DNA of 64,000 nt from Amycolatopsis vancoresmycina (GTDB lineage Bacteria; Actinomycetota; Actinomycetes; Mycobacteriales; Pseudonocardiaceae): the NCBI RefSeq assembly GCF_000716785.1, contig NZ_JNYY01000018.1, positions 62,001 through 126,000 on the forward strand, given 5' to 3'. Shown one piece after another: positions 16,147 through 25,732 of this stretch. The notes below the pieces were generated by a model that saw nothing but the letters and a program-made list of their open reading frames with translations, was not told the DNA's origin and ran no database searches. Both the position numbers and the translations under genes were made by a program. Position 1 is the stretch's first letter. Every line of letters starts with the position of its first letter.

Positions 16147-17096
16147 GGCGCTACCTGCTCCGCCGCGTCGGGCAGGCGGTGTTCGTGCTGTGGGCGGCGT
16201 TCACGCTGTCGTTCCTGATCCTCTACCTGCTGCCGGGTGACGCCGTTTCGGCGAAGCTCGCCGGCGGCGAGGGCGGGGCGTCGATGACGGCGGAGCAGGT
16301 CGCCGCGGCCCGCGCGGAATACGGCCTCGACTCGCCGTTGCCGGTGCAGTACCTGAACCGGCTGGTCGCGGCCCTGCACGGCGACTTCGGCCGCAGCGTC
16401 GCGACCGGCGACGACGCGACGCACATGGTCGTCACGGCGCTGCCGCCGACGCTCGCGGTGACCGGGCTGGCGCTGGTGTTCGCGGTGCTCTTCGGCGGCG
16501 GCACGGCGTTGCTCGGCACGTTCACGCGGTTCCGCTGGCTGCGGCAGGCGTTGCTGTCCCTGCCGTCGCTGGCCATTTCGCTGCCGCCGTTCTGGGTCGG
16601 GCTGCTGCTGATCCAGTTCTTCTCGTTCCGGCTGCGGCTGCTGCCCGCGCTGGGCACCCAGGGGTTCGCCGCGCTGCTCCTGCCGGCGATCACCCTGGCC
16701 CTGCCGACCGGCGCGATCATCGGCCAGGTGCTGGCGAAGAGCCTGGCCACACAACAGGAACAGCCGTACGCGGAGATCGCCGCGGCCAAGGGTGCGAGCC
16801 GCTGGCGGGTCCACTTCGGACACCTGCTGCGCAACGCGGCCGTGCCGACGCTGACCGTCGCCGGGGTGGTCGCGGGCAACCTGGTCGCGGGTTCGGTGAT
16901 CACCGAGACGGTGTTCTCGCGCGACGGCGTCGGCCGGATCACCGCGGCCGCCGTCACCGCGCAGGACGTCCCGGTGGTGCAGGCGGTGATCGTGCTGGCC
17001 GCGCTGGTGTTCGTGGTGCTCAACCTGGCCGTCGACCTGCTGTACCCGGTGCTCGACCCCCGCATCGCCCGTACCCCGGCGGTGGCCCGTGGTTGA
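16143..17096 (+). CDS. ABC permease, DppB type
   Basis: A 317-residue inner-membrane permease with six predicted helices. The N-terminus RRYLLRRVGQAVFVLWAAFTL and LPGDAV match DppB/OppB. The EAA loop that contacts the ATPase reads EIAAAKGASRWRVHFGHLLRN. The GTG start overlaps the stop of the binding-protein gene, and its end overlaps the next permease by 8 bp. It is a subunit of the importer encoded at 14539-19469. Confidence 0.92.
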   Translation: MRRYLLRRVGQAVFVLWAAFTLSFLILYLLPGDAVSAKLAGGEGGASMTAEQVAAARAEYGLDSPLPVQYLNRLVAALHGDFGRSVATGDDATHMVVTALPPTLAVTGLALVFAVLFGGGTALLGTFTRFRWLRQALLSLPSLAISLPPFWVGLLLIQFFSFRLRLLPALGTQGFAALLLPAITLALPTGAIIGQVLAKSLATQQEQPYAEIAAAKGASRWRVHFGHLLRNAAVPTLTVAGVVAGNLVAGSVITETVFSRDGVGRITAAAVTAQDVPVVQAVIVLAALVFVVLNLAVDLLYPVLDPRIARTPAVARG

Positions 17097-17913
17097 CCTG
17101 GCTCTCCCGAAGCGCCGCGTGAAGGTGCCGCCCGGGTTGGTGGTGGCCGTCGCCGTGCTCGCGTTCGTGCTGCTGGCGGCCTTCGCGCCGGCCCTGCTGA
17201 CCGGGGCCGACCCGATCACCGGCGTCCCGAAGGAACGGCTGCAGGGCCCGTCGCTGCAGCACCTGTTCGGTACCGACGAGACCGGCCGTGACGTCTACGC
17301 GCGGGTGGTCCACGGTGCGTCGCTCTCGCTGCGGGCGACCGCCATCGCCGTGCTCGTGGCCCTGGTCGCCGGTTCGGCGCTCGGCCTGCTCGCCGGGTTC
17401 CGCGGCGGCTGGCTCGACACCGCGATCATGCGGGTCGTCGACGTCTTCCTGGCCATCCCGCCGATCCTGCTGTCGCTGGCCCTGGTCACGGCGCTGGGCT
17501 TCGGCACGACGAACGTCGCGATCGCCGTCGGCATCGCGAACCTGGCGTCCTTTGCGCGGGTCATGCGCGCGGAGGTGCTTCGCGTGCGCAACGGCGTGTT
17601 CGTCGAGGCGGCGCGGGCTTCCGGCGTCCGCTGGTCGGGCGTGCTGCTGCGGCACGTCCTGCCGAACGCGGCGGGCCCGGTACTGGCGCTGGCGACGCTC
17701 ACCCTCGGCACGGCGGTGCTCGAGGTGTCGGCGCTGAGCTTCCTCGGCTTCGGCGCCACCCCGCCGACGCCGGAGTGGGGGTCGCTGGTCGCGGGCGGGC
17801 GCAGTTTCCTGGCCACGGCCTGGTGGATGACGACGTTCCCGGGGCTGACGGTCGCGGCGGTGGTGCTGTCCGCGAACCAGCTGTCGCGTGCGCTGGACGG
17901 AGGAGACCGATGA
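17089..17913 (+). CDS. ABC permease, DppC type
   Basis: A 274-residue second membrane subunit. FGTDETGRDVYARVVHGA is the diagnostic DppC/OppC motif before the transmembrane core. The EAA loop reads VEAARASGVRWSGVLLRHVLPN. The GTG start overlaps the previous gene by 8 bp, and the stop overlaps the ATPase start (ATGA). It forms the heterodimeric channel with the protein at 16143-17096. Confidence 0.92.
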   Translation: MVDLALPKRRVKVPPGLVVAVAVLAFVLLAAFAPALLTGADPITGVPKERLQGPSLQHLFGTDETGRDVYARVVHGASLSLRATAIAVLVALVAGSALGLLAGFRGGWLDTAIMRVVDVFLAIPPILLSLALVTALGFGTTNVAIAVGIANLASFARVMRAEVLRVRNGVFVEAARASGVRWSGVLLRHVLPNAAGPVLALATLTLGTAVLEVSALSFLGFGATPPTPEWGSLVAGGRSFLATAWWMTTFPGLTVAAVVLSANQLSRALDGGDR

Positions 17914-19469
17914 CCCTGCTGCGGATTTCCGGCCTGGCCGTGTCGTACAAGGACGTCCCGGCCGTGCGGGACGTCGGGTTCGACGTCGGCGCGGGCGAGG
18001 TGGTGGCCGTCGTCGGCGAGTCGGGCTCGGGCAAGTCGACCACGGCGCACGCGGCGATCGGCCTGCTCCCGCGCGGCGGCCGCGTCGACGGCGGCTCGAT
18101 CACCTTCGACGGCCGGGACCTGCTTTCGCTGTCGTCCCGGCAGTGGCGCTCGGTGCGCGGGCGCGAGATCGCCCTGGTGCCGCAGGACCCGGCGGTGTCG
18201 CTCAACCCGGTGCACCGGATCGGCGACCAGGTCGCGGAGGTGCTGCGGATCCACGGCCTCGCGGACCGGCGATCGGCGTCCGTGCAGGCGATCGAGCTGC
18301 TGGAACGGGCCGGGGTGCCGTCGCCGGAGCTGCGCGCGCGGCAGTACCCGCACCAGCTGTCGGGCGGGCTGCGGCAGCGCGTGCTGATCGCGGCCGCGCT
18401 GGCCGGCCGGCCGAAGCTGATCATCGCGGACGAGCCGACCTCGGCGCTGGACGTCACCGTGCAGCGGCGGATCCTCGACCACCTGACGGCGCTGGCGCTC
18501 GACTCGGGGACGGCGATCCTGCTGATCACGCACGATCTCGGCGTCGCCGCTGATCGCGCGTCGCGGATCGTGGTGCTCTCGCAGGGGTCGGTGGTGGAGG
18601 AGGGCTCGTCGGTCGTCAGCGCGCCGACGCACCCCTACACGCGGCAGCTGCTGGCGGCGGCACCGAGCATGACGAGCGCTTCGCGTGAACCGGCACCGCC
18701 CGCCGAACCGCTGGTTTCGGTGCGCGACCTGGCGAAGACGTTCGACGGCGGCATCCGCGCGGTCGACGGCGTTTCGTTCGACATCCCCCGCGGCCAGACC
18801 CTGGCCCTGGTCGGCGAGTCCGGCTCGGGCAAGTCGACGACGGCCCGGATGGTGCTGCGCCTGGAGACCCCGTCGGCGGGCTCGGTGGTGTTCGACGGCC
18901 AGGACATCACGACGCTGGGTGGCGCGGAGCTGCGCCGCCTGCGACGGCGGATGCAGATCGTGTACCAGAACCCCTATGCGTCCCTGAACCCGAAGTTCTC
19001 GATCGAGGACGTCGTCGCGGAGCCGCTGCGGGCGTTCGGCCTGCCGCGCACCGCTGTCCCGTCGCTGCTCGACCAGGTGGCTTTGCCGGCGTCGGTGGCG
19101 CGCCGCAAACCGGCCGAGCTGTCGGGCGGCCAGCGTCAGCGGGTGGCGATCGCGCGGGCCCTGGCGTTGCAGCCGGACCTGCTGGTGTGCGACGAACCGG
19201 TGTCGGCCCTCGACGTGTCGGTGCAGGCCCAGATCCTGCGGCTGCTGGCGGAGCTGCAGTCGTCGCTGGGGTTGTCGTACCTGTTCATCTCGCACGACTT
19301 GGCGGTGGTGCGGCAGCTCGCGGACCACGTGGGCGTGCTCCGGGACGGCGTCCTGGTGGAACTGGGGCCGGCGGGGCAGGTGCTGGCGCAGCCACGGGCG
19401 GAGTACACGAAGGAACTGCTGGCGGCAATTCCGGGACGTGCGGCGCAGGAGGTCAGTACGCTCGGGTGA
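17910..19469 (+). CDS. Double ABC ATPase (DppD-DppF fusion)
   Basis: A 519-residue protein with two complete ABC ATPase halves in one chain. The first has Walker A GESGSGKST (about residues 34-42), signature LSGGLRQR and Walker B LIIADEP. The second has GESGSGKST (about residue 305), LSGGQRQR and LLVCDEP. Single-gene fusions of the two ATPases are common in actinomycete peptide importers. GGAGGAG precedes the ATG. It energises the permease pair encoded immediately upstream. Confidence 0.93.
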   Translation: MTLLRISGLAVSYKDVPAVRDVGFDVGAGEVVAVVGESGSGKSTTAHAAIGLLPRGGRVDGGSITFDGRDLLSLSSRQWRSVRGREIALVPQDPAVSLNPVHRIGDQVAEVLRIHGLADRRSASVQAIELLERAGVPSPELRARQYPHQLSGGLRQRVLIAAALAGRPKLIIADEPTSALDVTVQRRILDHLTALALDSGTAILLITHDLGVAADRASRIVVLSQGSVVEEGSSVVSAPTHPYTRQLLAAAPSMTSASREPAPPAEPLVSVRDLAKTFDGGIRAVDGVSFDIPRGQTLALVGESGSGKSTTARMVLRLETPSAGSVVFDGQDITTLGGAELRRLRRRMQIVYQNPYASLNPKFSIEDVVAEPLRAFGLPRTAVPSLLDQVALPASVARRKPAELSGGQRQRVAIARALALQPDLLVCDEPVSALDVSVQAQILRLLAELQSSLGLSYLFISHDLAVVRQLADHVGVLRDGVLVELGPAGQVLAQPRAEYTKELLAAIPGRAAQEVSTLG

Positions 19470-20570
19470 GTGCGGATCCTCTTCACGTGCCGCCCGGCGT
19501 ACGGCCACCTCTTCCCGCTGCTGCCGCTCGCCGACGCCGCGAAAGCCGCCGGGCACGACGTCGTCTTCGGTACCGGGGACGACTTCGTCGCCAAGGTTCG
19601 GGACCTCGGGTTCGAAGCCCACCGCGCCGGGATCGGCATCGGCGAGGCCGAAACCGAGGCCAAGCGGCGGCACGGCGAGGACGCCGGTTTCCTCGACGTC
19701 GGCATCACGATGTTCGCCGAGCTGCTGCCGCGCTCGCTGCTCGACGACCTCACCCCGCTGCTCCCGGTCCTGCGGCCCGACCTCGTCATCCACGAGATGA
19801 GCGACGTCGGCGCGGGGATCGCGGCCCGGCGCGCCGGGCTTCCCGCCGTCTCGGTGGTGATCGGGCGGTCGATGCCGCCGGACATCCTGGCCGTCGCCGC
19901 CGAACGGCTGCGGCCGCTGTGGGGTGAGCTGCCCGCCGACGCCCTGCTGGGCGACGCCTGCGTCGACGTCTGGCCCGACAGCGTCCGCGATCCCGGGACC
20001 GCAGCCGTGCCGCGGGTGTTCCGGATGCGCCCGACGCCGTACGACCCCGACGTCCCGCTGCCGCCCCTGCCGGACGACGGCTTCGTCTACCTGACGCTCG
20101 GCACCGTCGTCTACGGCGCCACCCAAGTACTGCGCGGGGCGATCCGCGCCCTGTCCGAGTTCGACGTGCTGGTGGCGCTCGGCCCGGGCGATCCCGCGGC
20201 CTTGGGTGAGCTGCCGGACCGCGTCCGGGCCGCCGGGTTCGTGCCGCAGGCCGAGGTGCTGAAGCACGCCGGTCTGGTGGTGCACCACGGTGGCACCGGC
20301 ACCACCCTCGCCGCCCTCGCGGCCGGGCTGCCGCAGCTGGTCCTGCCGCAGGGCGCCGACCAGTTCGCCAACGCCGACACCCTCAGCACACTCGGCGCGG
20401 CGAGGGCCCTGGTCGGCGACGCGGTCCGGATCGACGCCATCGAGACAGCAGCCCACGCCCTCCTGACCGACCCGAAGCCGCGGGAAATCGCCCAGGGCGT
20501 CGCCCGGGAAATCGCCGGAATGCCCGCCCCCGAGGTGGTGCTCGGCGAGCTGGTCACCTGGGCCTCGTGA
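19470..20570 (+). CDS. GT1-family glycosyltransferase (antibiotic-type)
   Basis: A 366-residue two-domain GT-B glycosyltransferase resembling macrolide and glycopeptide glycosyltransferases. The N-terminal acceptor domain begins ILFTCRPAYGHLFPLLPLADAA. The C-terminal nucleotide-sugar site is HHGGTGTTLAALAAGLPQLVLPQGADQ. The GTG start directly abuts the ABC ATPase stop, so it is probably the last gene of that operon. It could modify a secondary metabolite or inactivate an antibiotic. No sugar-biosynthesis or polyketide genes are nearby. Its TGA stop lies inside palindrome copy 3. Confidence 0.85.
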   Translation: MRILFTCRPAYGHLFPLLPLADAAKAAGHDVVFGTGDDFVAKVRDLGFEAHRAGIGIGEAETEAKRRHGEDAGFLDVGITMFAELLPRSLLDDLTPLLPVLRPDLVIHEMSDVGAGIAARRAGLPAVSVVIGRSMPPDILAVAAERLRPLWGELPADALLGDACVDVWPDSVRDPGTAAVPRVFRMRPTPYDPDVPLPPLPDDGFVYLTLGTVVYGATQVLRGAIRALSEFDVLVALGPGDPAALGELPDRVRAAGFVPQAEVLKHAGLVVHHGGTGTTLAALAAGLPQLVLPQGADQFANADTLSTLGAARALVGDAVRIDAIETAAHALLTDPKPREIAQGVAREIAGMPAPEVVLGELVTWAS

Positions 20571-20609
20571 GTGGTAAGGCGAGTTCTAACTCGCCTTACC
20601 ACTCACGAG
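20564..20609. repeat. 46-bp palindrome, copy 3, supplying stop codons to both genes
   Basis: Perfect 22-bp arms (20564-20585 and 20588-20609) around CT. It supplies the last codons and TGA of the glycosyltransferase gene on the plus strand. On the minus strand it encodes the last residues (VSGKAS) and the TAG stop of the FAD protein. It sits between convergent genes like copies 1 and 4. Confidence 0.87.
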
Positions 20610-22469
20610 CGCCAGGATCTCGCGGGCTACGGCGTCGTTCTGGCGGAAGGACAGGGCGTTCGTCCGCGGGCGGGTGAACGCCGCCGCCGAGCGGGCGCTC
20701 GTGTGGGGGCCCACCGAGAACCGGTGCGGGTGGGCTCGTCCGGTTCCGTCGAGCAGGCGGGAGTCCGACACTCGCGTGTGGATCCGGCCCGACCGCAGCA
20801 ACGCGCCCGTCACCGGGTCCGCCACGGTCTCTTCGGCCAGTTCACCTGCGTCCCGCAGCTGCCGGAGGAGGCCGTCGGCCGCGCGGGTCACGCTCGGGCC
20901 CGGCAGCCGCGCTTCGACGAGCGTGCGGGCCTCGACCGTCTCCGGGTGGCTCGCTCCGGACGCCACGAACACGCCGCGCTCGGCCGAGACCTGCATTTCC
21001 GCGCCCACGAAAGAAACCAGGCCCGCCTCCTGGAGCGCCAGCAGTTCCTCCAGCCGGCGCGGGGGCGGGCCGCTGGCGTAGTACGAGAAGAACCCGTGGA
21101 ACCAACCGTCCATATCGGACACTTGAGACGCGGCGTCCAGCCGTCCTTTCCGGACCAGCGTGGGCAGCTGGCCGTACACCGACAGCAGCGCCATGAAAGC
21201 ACCGAGGTCGGCGCTGAACTCCTGGTCCGCCCGGCGCGCCAGGTCGGCCTCGATGTACTCGCGCAGTTCCTTGCCGAACTCCTCGGCCGTGCCGGACGTG
21301 CGGCCCGCCAGCGGCCGGTCCAGCCGGTCGAGGTCGAGCCGGTCGGCCTCGGCGGGCACCGCGCGCGCGACGAGGTCCAGCATGCCGGGCGAATCCCAGG
21401 CCAGGTCGGCGAAGGCGTCGGCGAACACCGTGAAGTCCAGGCGCACCCGCTCGGGGTGTCCGGTGAACAGCTCGCTGTAGTAGCCCCAGGCCAGTTCCTT
21501 CGCGACCAGCGGCCAGACGTCCCGGCGGAAGTCCAGCGCGTCCCCGGACAGCGAGTCGATGGCGTAGGCGTCGAAGAACCTGGGCAGCCGCAACGGTTTC
21601 CCGAGCAGCCGGTAGCCGATCTTCGCGTGGTACGGCACCCCGCGTCGCGAGCCGACGTGCAGCACCGGCTCGGCGCCGCTCGGGTGGTAGCGCAGGCCAC
21701 CGCAGGGGCGTTCCTCGAACCGGCCGCCGCGGCCCTCGGTCAGCAGCAGCATCAGGTCGACGAAGGCCAAGCCGAAGCCTCGCACCAGCACGGTTTCGCC
21801 CGGGGCGATGGCGGAGTAGTCGACGTCGGCGGTGTAGCCGGCCGGGTAGTAGGCCAGCCCGTGCCGCGCGGCGAACGCCACCAGCTCGCGCTCCCGCTCG
21901 TCGGGTTCCGCGTCGAGGTGCCCGACGGTGAACACGACGGCGTCCGCGACGACCGCCGAGCCGTCGGAGAGGCTGACGGTGTTCCCGGCCACCCCGGTCG
22001 CCCTGGCCGCGTGCTCGACGACGTCGACACCGCCGGGGAGGTCCGCCACGACGTGCCGGTACACCCAGGTCAGGTAGGCGCTCTGCAGGCGCCGGGTGGG
22101 GAAGTCGAAGGGGTCGAGCGCGGTCAGCTCGGCGACGACGTCGGCGGGCACCTCGGCCTCGAGCCCGCCGTCACGCACCATCCGCGCCCACTCCAGCAGC
22201 GACGGCCCCGGCCGCACCGGGCCCGCCATCGTCACCGAGTCGTCGGTGAACATCGTGACGTCCTCGGGCATGGAGTTCATCCGCAGCAGCGGTGACTGGT
22301 CGTAGCGCCACACCCGGCCGGGGCCGGGCGGGAACGGGTCGATCAGGTGCACTTCGAGCCGGCGGCCGCCGAGCAGCTCGCCGGCGTTCGCGCCGAGCCG
22401 TTCGAGGACGCCGACCCCGCGGGGTCCGGCGCCCACGACAGCCAGGGTGAACGGCGGGAGATCAGCCAC
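20586..22469 (-). CDS. FAD/NAD(P)-binding protein (NAD_binding_9 type)
   Basis: A 627-residue soluble protein. An N-terminal Rossmann dinucleotide-binding motif VVGAGPRGVGVLERL (residues about 9-23) is followed by HLIDPFPPGPGRVWR, typical of the FAD-NAD(P)-binding family found with siderophore and amino-acid N-oxygenases but without their conserved catalytic tail. Its reaction is unknown. The GTG at 22469 is chosen because conservation begins there. The ribosome site is weak, and an upstream ATG would add about 23 residues. The C-terminal six residues come from palindrome copy 3, so the original stop may have been replaced by insertion of that sequence. Confidence 0.8.
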   Translation of the reverse strand: MADLPPFTLAVVGAGPRGVGVLERLGANAGELLGGRRLEVHLIDPFPPGPGRVWRYDQSPLLRMNSMPEDVTMFTDDSVTMAGPVRPGPSLLEWARMVRDGGLEAEVPADVVAELTALDPFDFPTRRLQSAYLTWVYRHVVADLPGGVDVVEHAARATGVAGNTVSLSDGSAVVADAVVFTVGHLDAEPDERERELVAFAARHGLAYYPAGYTADVDYSAIAPGETVLVRGFGLAFVDLMLLLTEGRGGRFEERPCGGLRYHPSGAEPVLHVGSRRGVPYHAKIGYRLLGKPLRLPRFFDAYAIDSLSGDALDFRRDVWPLVAKELAWGYYSELFTGHPERVRLDFTVFADAFADLAWDSPGMLDLVARAVPAEADRLDLDRLDRPLAGRTSGTAEEFGKELREYIEADLARRADQEFSADLGAFMALLSVYGQLPTLVRKGRLDAASQVSDMDGWFHGFFSYYASGPPPRRLEELLALQEAGLVSFVGAEMQVSAERGVFVASGASHPETVEARTLVEARLPGPSVTRAADGLLRQLRDAGELAEETVADPVTGALLRSGRIHTRVSDSRLLDGTGRAHPHRFSVGPHTSARSAAAFTRPRTNALSFRQNDAVAREILALVSGKAS

Positions 22470-22640
22470 GAACCCGAAGCTACGCCGGGCTTTCGCGACC
22501 GGACGGCCTTCCCACAGGGCGGAACCCATCCGGGCCGCCCGCGGCTCCGAACTCCCGGGGTACGCCGGCGAAAGGAGCGAACTTGACCTTCGTCCACCGA
22601 GGCGCCCGGGCCTCAGCCGCACGCCGCCACCTGCGAATAC

Positions 22641-22931
22641 TTGCCCGATGAGATCGGCTCGCCGCACCGCGTCCACACCGCGCAGGACGTGGTCGGCACC
22701 CTGCTGCGGGGGAACTGGGCGATCTTCGCCCACGAATGGGCCGATCCGGACGGGATCGACCCGGAGCACTGGCAGGACGTCGTCGAGGCCGCCGCGGAGG
22801 CGGCCGGGGTCGACGTCGAGTTCGTGGTCATCCCGCGCCGGTCCCTGACCGTCGTGTTCAACCGGGCCGCGCCGCCCAGCTTCGAGCAGGTCCGGGCGTC
22901 GATCGAGGTGATCGAGGCGCACCGGCGCTAG
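22641..22931 (+). CDS. Small conserved-looking protein, unknown
   Basis: A 96-residue acidic protein (GTLLRGNWAIFAHEWADPDG, then VEFVVIPRRSLTVVFN) with an alpha-beta pattern. No signal or membrane segment is present and I do not recognise the family. The reading frame has strong third-position GC bias. The start is uncertain: a TTG at 22641 is the longest option and lacks a good ribosome site. Confidence 0.55.
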   Translation: MPDEIGSPHRVHTAQDVVGTLLRGNWAIFAHEWADPDGIDPEHWQDVVEAAAEAAGVDVEFVVIPRRSLTVVFNRAAPPSFEQVRASIEVIEAHRR

Positions 22932-23012
22932 TTCCACCCTGCGGACGTCGTTGCCGCTCCCGCTCACCCGGGCGTAGCCCTGGCAGTACCGAGGCGAGAG
23001 AAGGTGAACGGA

Positions 23013-24158
23013 ATGCCGGTGGAGTTCCTGGGCATCGGGGGCACGCACGACGGGTCCGAGACGCACGCCCGCTCGGGCGGGGTGTTCGACAAGGAGTACA
23101 CGCTGCGCCTGGCCCGCGCGCACGAGGACTTCGGGTGGGACCGGGTGCTGTTCGCCTACGGCTCCGGCTCGCCCGATCCCGCGCAGGCGGCCGCGTACGT
23201 CGCCACGAAGCTCGACAAGCTGCAGATCCTGCTCGCGCACCGCGCGAACGTCTCGTACCCGACGTTCGCGGCGAAGACGTTCGCCACGCTCGACCAGATC
23301 TCCGACGGCCGGCTCACGGTGCACTTCATCACCGGCGGCAACGACCACGAGCAGCAGCGCGAGGGCGACTTCCTGACCAAGGACCAGCGCTACGGCCGGA
23401 CCCGCGAGGCCATCCAGATCATCAAGCGGGCCTGGACGTCGGATGAGCCGTTCGACTTCGACGGCGAGTACTACCGCTTCGCCGACTACGTCAGCGACGT
23501 CAAGCCGGTGCAGCAGCCGCGGCCGCGGGTGTCCTTCGGCGGCTCCTCACCCGCCGCGTACGCCGCCGGAGGCGCCGAAGCGGACATCTACTGCCTCTGG
23601 GGCGAGCCGCTGGCGCAGACCGCCGAGCAGATCGAGTCGGTCAAGGCCGCCGCGAAGGCCGCCGGCCGCACCGACGTGCCGCGGATCCAGGTCGCGTTCC
23701 GGCCGATCATCGCGCCCACCGAGGAGCTGGCCTGGGAGAAGGCGTACGCCACGGTCGGCGCTATCAAGGACCGGACCAAGGGCGGGCAGCCGCTGACCCG
23801 GCGGCACAAGCTCACCGAGCCCGAGAACACCGGCTCGCAGCGGCTGCTGGAGATCGCGGCGCAAGGCGAGCGCTTCGACCGGGCCCTGTGGACGCCGACC
23901 GCGGCCGCGACCGGCGGCGCCGGCAACTCGAACGCACTGGTCGGGACGCCGGAGACGGTCGCGCAGGCCCTGCTGGACTACTACGACCTCGGCGTCGAAA
24001 TCCTGTCCGCCCGCGGCTACGACATGCTCGGGGACACGATCGACTTCGGCCGCCACGTCATCCCGATCGTCCGTGAAGAGGTCGCCAAGCGCGACGCCGC
24101 CCGCGCGGCCGCCCCCGCCCGGATCCCCGCGGAGGACGCCCTGGCCGTCGACGGCTGA
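23013..24158 (+). CDS. LLM-class flavin monooxygenase, alkanesulfonate monooxygenase-like
   Basis: A 381-residue luciferase-like barrel protein resembling SsuD: FDKEYTLRLARAHEDFGWDRVLFAY, QILLAHRANVSYPTFAAKTFATLDQ and HFITGGNDHEQQREGDFL match the flavin-binding core with the characteristic His and Arg. The family uses FMNH2 and O2 to oxidise sulfonates, or in related branches other small molecules. The ATG at 23013 is well spaced from GAGAAGG. A GTG nine bases earlier is the alternative. No flavin reductase or sulfonate transporter is next to it. Confidence 0.88.
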   Translation: MPVEFLGIGGTHDGSETHARSGGVFDKEYTLRLARAHEDFGWDRVLFAYGSGSPDPAQAAAYVATKLDKLQILLAHRANVSYPTFAAKTFATLDQISDGRLTVHFITGGNDHEQQREGDFLTKDQRYGRTREAIQIIKRAWTSDEPFDFDGEYYRFADYVSDVKPVQQPRPRVSFGGSSPAAYAAGGAEADIYCLWGEPLAQTAEQIESVKAAAKAAGRTDVPRIQVAFRPIIAPTEELAWEKAYATVGAIKDRTKGGQPLTRRHKLTEPENTGSQRLLEIAAQGERFDRALWTPTAAATGGAGNSNALVGTPETVAQALLDYYDLGVEILSARGYDMLGDTIDFGRHVIPIVREEVAKRDAARAAAPARIPAEDALAVDG

Positions 24159-24174
24159 GCCCCCGTCCCACCCG

Positions 24175-24208
24175 GTAGCCACCTCGCGAACGCGAGGTGG
24201 CTACTTTT
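24175..24208 (+). terminator. Intrinsic terminator with T-run
   Basis: A perfect 14-bp stem (GTAGCCACCTCGCG and its complement) separated by AA and followed by TTTT. It lies 17 bp after the LLM monooxygenase stop. This is the most canonical rho-independent terminator in the window. The following 260 bp (24209-24469) hold only the promoter region of the MFS gene, and I see no gene there. Confidence 0.85.
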
Positions 24209-24469
24209 GCCTCTGGCGACCGACCAGCGGGTACGGAATGATCCACCGGTGACTCCTGGGCGACCGGTCAGACACTGCGGGCTATCGTCTGACCCGTTCG
24301 GGAAAGCTCCGTGACACCTTGGATACCAGCGAAAGAACCTAGAGATTTACCCACTGTCACGGGACACTGGCTGGGGGAACTCACGTACCGTGACGGCCTG
24401 GTGACCAGCCGGTCAAATCGACGACTGGTCCGAGGCGGGCACGGTCTGCACACGGAGTCGGAGAAACGC

Positions 24470-25732
24470 ATGGCAGCACCGCCGGACCGGGTCACGTTCC
24501 GCGAGGTGTTCGGGATCGCCGAGTTCCGGGCGCTCTGGTTCGCGGAACTGTTGTCGATCGCCGGTGACCAGCTGGCGAGAGTCGCGCTGTCGATCCTGGT
24601 GTTCACCACGACCGGTTCCGCCACGCTGACGGGCCTCACCTACGCGCTGACCTTCGCCCCGTCGCTGATCGGCGGCATCTTCCTGACCGGTCTCGCCGAC
24701 CGGTTCTCGCGGCGCACCGTGATGGTCGCCGTCGACCTGCTGCGCGCCGGGCTGATCCTGCTGGTCGCCGTGCCCGAGCTGCCGTTCTGGGTGGTCTGCG
24801 TGCTCGTCGGCGGCGTTTCGCTGCTGAACCCGCCGTTCAAGGCCGCCCAGCTCGCGCTGCTGCCGCAGGTCCTGGAGGGCGACCGGTTCGTCGTCGGGAT
24901 GGGCGTGCGGACGATGACCGTCCAGACGGCGCAGCTGCTCGGGTTCGCCGGCGGCGGTGCGCTGCTGCTGGCCCTCGACCCGCACGTGGCGCTGGTGCTC
25001 GACGCCGTCACGTTCCTGCTGTCCGCGGCCTTCGTCCGGTTCGGCGTCCGCCCGCGGCCGGCCGCCGCGAAGGCGGAGACGCGGAAGTCGTTCTTCGCCA
25101 CGATCGGGGCCGGTGGCCGGGTGGCGTTCGCCAGCCCCGCGCTGCGGACGCTGGTGCTGTTCACCTGGCTGATGGGCCTGCTGCCGGTGTACGAGGGGAT
25201 CGCCGCGCCGTACGTGGCTTCGGCGGGCGGGGGCCCCGAGCTCGTCGGGCTGCTGCTCGCGGCCGACCCGGTCGGCAGCGTGATCGGCACGTTCGTCTTC
25301 ACGCGGTGGGTGCCGGCCGACGCCCGGCCGAAGCTGATCGCGCCGCTGTCGGCGCTGTGCGGGGTGCCCATGCTGGTGGGCTTCGCGCAGCCCGGACCGT
25401 GGGTCTCGATCGTCCTGTTCGTCCTGTCCGGGGCGTTCGGCGCGGTCGCGCTGCTGCAGGCGACGGCGTCGCTCACGCTGGCTGTCCCGGACGAGAACCG
25501 CGCGCAGACGATGGGGCTGTCCAACACCGGGCTGACGACGATGCTCGGCGTGAGCCCGCTCATCGGTGGCGTCCTGACGGACTACGTCGGGGCGCAAACG
25601 ACTGTCGGCATCTTCGGCGTTGCCGGATTGATACTTACCGCGCCGCTCGCCCTGGCGTGGCGGCGAGCGCGGCTTTCAAGGGCAGGCGGAGGCGGGCACG
25701 ACTTTGAGACCCAGCGCGCCGAACACGCCTGA
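24470..25732 (+). CDS. MFS exporter
   Basis: A 420-residue 12-TM major facilitator. GLADRFSRRTVMVAVDLLRAG is motif A between helices 2 and 3. The first-helix region FRALWFAELLSIAGDQLARVALSIL resembles the enterobactin-exporter-like/DHA3 branch, which exports drugs, macrolides or siderophores. The ATG at 24470 is preceded by GGAG. The frame is open upstream to 24311 but shows no conserved residues there. No biosynthetic cluster adjoins it. Confidence 0.85.
   Translation: MAAPPDRVTFREVFGIAEFRALWFAELLSIAGDQLARVALSILVFTTTGSATLTGLTYALTFAPSLIGGIFLTGLADRFSRRTVMVAVDLLRAGLILLVAVPELPFWVVCVLVGGVSLLNPPFKAAQLALLPQVLEGDRFVVGMGVRTMTVQTAQLLGFAGGGALLLALDPHVALVLDAVTFLLSAAFVRFGVRPRPAAAKAETRKSFFATIGAGGRVAFASPALRTLVLFTWLMGLLPVYEGIAAPYVASAGGGPELVGLLLAADPVGSVIGTFVFTRWVPADARPKLIAPLSALCGVPMLVGFAQPGPWVSIVLFVLSGAFGAVALLQATASLTLAVPDENRAQTMGLSNTGLTTMLGVSPLIGGVLTDYVGAQTTVGIFGVAGLILTAPLALAWRRARLSRAGGGGHDFETQRAEHA

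Noticed and set aside
19470..20570. Secondary-metabolite gene cluster
   Set aside because: The glycosyltransferase stands alone. No polyketide synthase, NRPS or deoxysugar genes are in the window.
20571..22295. Plus-strand open frame starting MVRRVLTRLTTHE
   Set aside because: Same N-terminal peptide appears at each palindrome copy because the palindrome contains an open frame. The rest is antisense to the FAD protein.
24311..24469. N-terminal extension of the MFS exporter
   Set aside because: In-frame but hydrophilic with no family match. The ATG at 24470 has a ribosome site and directly precedes the first helix.
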